DNA of 64,000 bases from Marinobacter litoralis (GTDB taxonomy: Bacteria; Pseudomonadota; Gammaproteobacteria; Pseudomonadales; Oleiphilaceae), in NCBI RefSeq assembly GCF_003336705.1, contig NZ_QMDL01000001.1:558001-622000 (forward strand), written 5' to 3'. A program made the translations under genes and the position numbers. Position 1 is the first letter of the stretch; every line of letters begins with the position of its first letter. Below the pieces are notes generated by a model. It saw only the letters and a program-made list of their open reading frames with translations, had not been told where the DNA came from and ran no database searches. Positions 62,957-64,000 of the stretch are shown piece after piece.

Positions 62957-63634
62957 ATGGCACAGTCAGATACCGTAGATCGCATTCTCGATGCAGCTGA
63001 AGAACTGTTCGCGGAGCGTGGTTTCGCAGAAACCTCACTTCGTATGATTACCAGTAAGGCTAACGTAAATCTGGCTGCGGTCAATTACCATTTTGGCTCA
63101 AAGAAAGCGTTGATCCACGCCGTATTTGCCCGTTTTTTGACACCGTTCTCATCGACACTGGAAGCCGCATTCGACGAGTTAGAGCAAAAGTGTCAGGGAA
63201 AACCCCCAACTTTGAACCAGACTCTCTGGGTGTTGACTGAAAGCGCGATACGTATGCCTCAGCGTAACGAAAAGGGCATTTCTATCTTCATGCGCTTGCT
63301 GGGCCTTGCCTATACCCAGTCTCAGGGACATTTGCGGAAGTTTCTGGAGCAGGAATACGGGCAACCGTTCAGTCGTTTTATGAGGCTGTTGAAAGAAGCC
63401 ACTCCGGAGCTGTCTAACGTTGATCGTTACTGGCGCATACAGTTCATGTTGGGAGCAACAGCGTTCACTATGTCCAGTAGTGATGCTTTGATTGATATAC
63501 TCGACAACAAGCTGGGCGTACAGGCAACGGTTCAGGAGATTGCCGCCCGTTTGGTGCCGTTCCTTGCAGAGGGTATGAAAGCGCCCGACAAACTGCAGGT
63601 TCCCCCAACGCTCTCGGGTGCTACGGTTGCCTGA
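62957..63634 (+). CDS. psrA: PsrA, fatty-acid-responsive TetR family regulator
   Basis: PsrA in Pseudomonas represses itself and fatty acid oxidation genes, activates rpoS, and releases DNA on binding long-chain fatty acids. The 225-residue protein starts MAQSDTVDRILDAAEELFAE and has a TetR HTH (about 27-53: TSLRMITSKANVNLAAVNYH) nearly identical to PsrA, then a ligand-binding domain (SIFMRLLGLAYTQSQGHLRKF). The two PsrA boxes in its promoter support the identity. In Pseudomonas lexA-sulA follow; here an L,D-transpeptidase gene follows instead. Confidence 0.9.
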   Translation: MAQSDTVDRILDAAEELFAERGFAETSLRMITSKANVNLAAVNYHFGSKKALIHAVFARFLTPFSSTLEAAFDELEQKCQGKPPTLNQTLWVLTESAIRMPQRNEKGISIFMRLLGLAYTQSQGHLRKFLEQEYGQPFSRFMRLLKEATPELSNVDRYWRIQFMLGATAFTMSSSDALIDILDNKLGVQATVQEIAARLVPFLAEGMKAPDKLQVPPTLSGATVA

Positions 63635-63689
63635 ACTCCCCGACCTCAGGTAGGCTTCCCTCTGGTTTTTGCCCGAGGGAGCTTGCCCT

Positions 63690-64000
63690 TTGAATACCCC
63701 ATGGCCCCAACGGGCGCATATCCACATTTCTCTCGTCGATCAGTCCCTTAGACTGCTGACTGATGAAGGCTCTCTGTTAGCGGAATACCCGGTATCCACG
63801 GCGTTAAATGGCGCCGGTGAACGCGATGGCAGTGGCTGCACGCCCAGAGGCAAGCACTATATTCGAGCGCGAATTGGCGATGGGCAGCCTCTGAATGCGG
63901 TATTCCGGGGGCGCAGGCCAACCGGCGAGGTTTACACGCCGGACCTTGCAGCAGCTTACCCTGATCGTGACTGGATTCTGACCCGCATACTTTGGTTGTG
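63690..64000 (+). CDS. L,D-transpeptidase (YkuD) domain protein, 5' part
   Basis: A frame open to the window end encodes HIHISLVDQSLRLLTDEGSL, then EYPVSTALNGAGERDGSGCT, PRGKHYIRARIGDG and DWILTRILWL, the pattern of YkuD-fold L,D-transpeptidases that crosslink peptidoglycan or attach lipoprotein. TTG 63690 is the likely start, with GAGGGAG at 63675-63681; there is no ATG in frame, and TTG 63669 is another possibility. The catalytic His/Cys region lies beyond the window. The ribosome site pairs imperfectly with GCTTCCCTC (63654-63662), which could damp translation. Confidence 0.75.
   Translation, partial: MNTPWPQRAHIHISLVDQSLRLLTDEGSLLAEYPVSTALNGAGERDGSGCTPRGKHYIRARIGDGQPLNAVFRGRRPTGEVYTPDLAAAYPDRDWILTRILWL

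Noticed and set aside
1..64000. CRISPR arrays, tRNA or rRNA genes, insertion sequences, prophage genes
   Set aside because: No regularly spaced repeats, cloverleaf signals, transposase motifs or phage proteins were seen on either strand.

Overview
The window looks like chromosomal DNA of a polarly flagellated marine gammaproteobacterium, most likely Marinobacter or a close relative. The basis is inference from gene order and protein motifs: a Pseudomonas-type fleQ-fleSR-fliEFGHIJ...flhAF-fleN-fliA-cheYZAB-motCD-parCP-cheW-ccm layout, a 1621-residue NAD-glutamate dehydrogenase, psrA, and marine-type moxR/bat genes. No tRNA, rRNA, CRISPR array, transposase or phage gene was seen. No stretch longer than 300 bases lacks a gene.

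Region 1 (1-21.2 kb) begins with the 3' end of a DUF1329 gene. The flagellar cluster follows: a FliT-like protein, the master regulator fleQ, the two-component pair fleSR, basal body and export genes fliEFGHIJ, an hsbA-hsbR-hptB partner-switch module, then fliK, fliLMNOPQR and flhB. GG-N10-GC sigma-54 promoter motifs precede fleS, fliE, fliK and fliL (and later flhA and cheW), which fits a FleQ/FleR/RpoN transcription cascade.

Region 2 (21.2-23.5 kb) interrupts the motility genes with a convergent structured repeat and the reverse-strand pyrimidine salvage operon upp-uraA.

Region 3 (23.5-37.7 kb) resumes with flhA, flhF, fleN and fliA (polar placement, flagellar number control, sigma-28). 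Then come chemotaxis genes cheYZAB, stator genes motCD, the polar array genes parC and parP, cheW and a DUF2802 membrane protein. CheA has three copies of a short acidic motif where a P2 domain would be expected. A good FliA-type promoter lies upstream of parC.

Region 4 (37.7-46.7 kb) has a reverse-strand pair: a second FliK-like protein and a stand-alone FlhB C-terminal domain protein. Beside it is the complete cytochrome c maturation operon ccmABCDEFGHI.

Region 5 (46.8-53.7 kb) is a reverse-strand moxR-DUF58-DUF4381-batA-batB/C-batD operon, an envelope VWA/MoxR system of uncertain function. Region 6 (53.9-64 kb) holds gdhB, the paired rRNA guanine methyltransferases rsmC and rlmG with a structured intergenic region that may encode a small RNA, riboflavin synthase, an unrecognised membrane protein, psrA with two fused PsrA operators over its promoter, and the start of an L,D-transpeptidase gene.

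Most of the window is well-conserved biology. The least explained items are the structured region and minus-strand terminator at about 59.94-60.06 kb, the 21.3 kb structured repeat, the FliK2/FlhB-C pair, the CheA linker repeats, and the C9 tract plus mini-ORF before hsbA.
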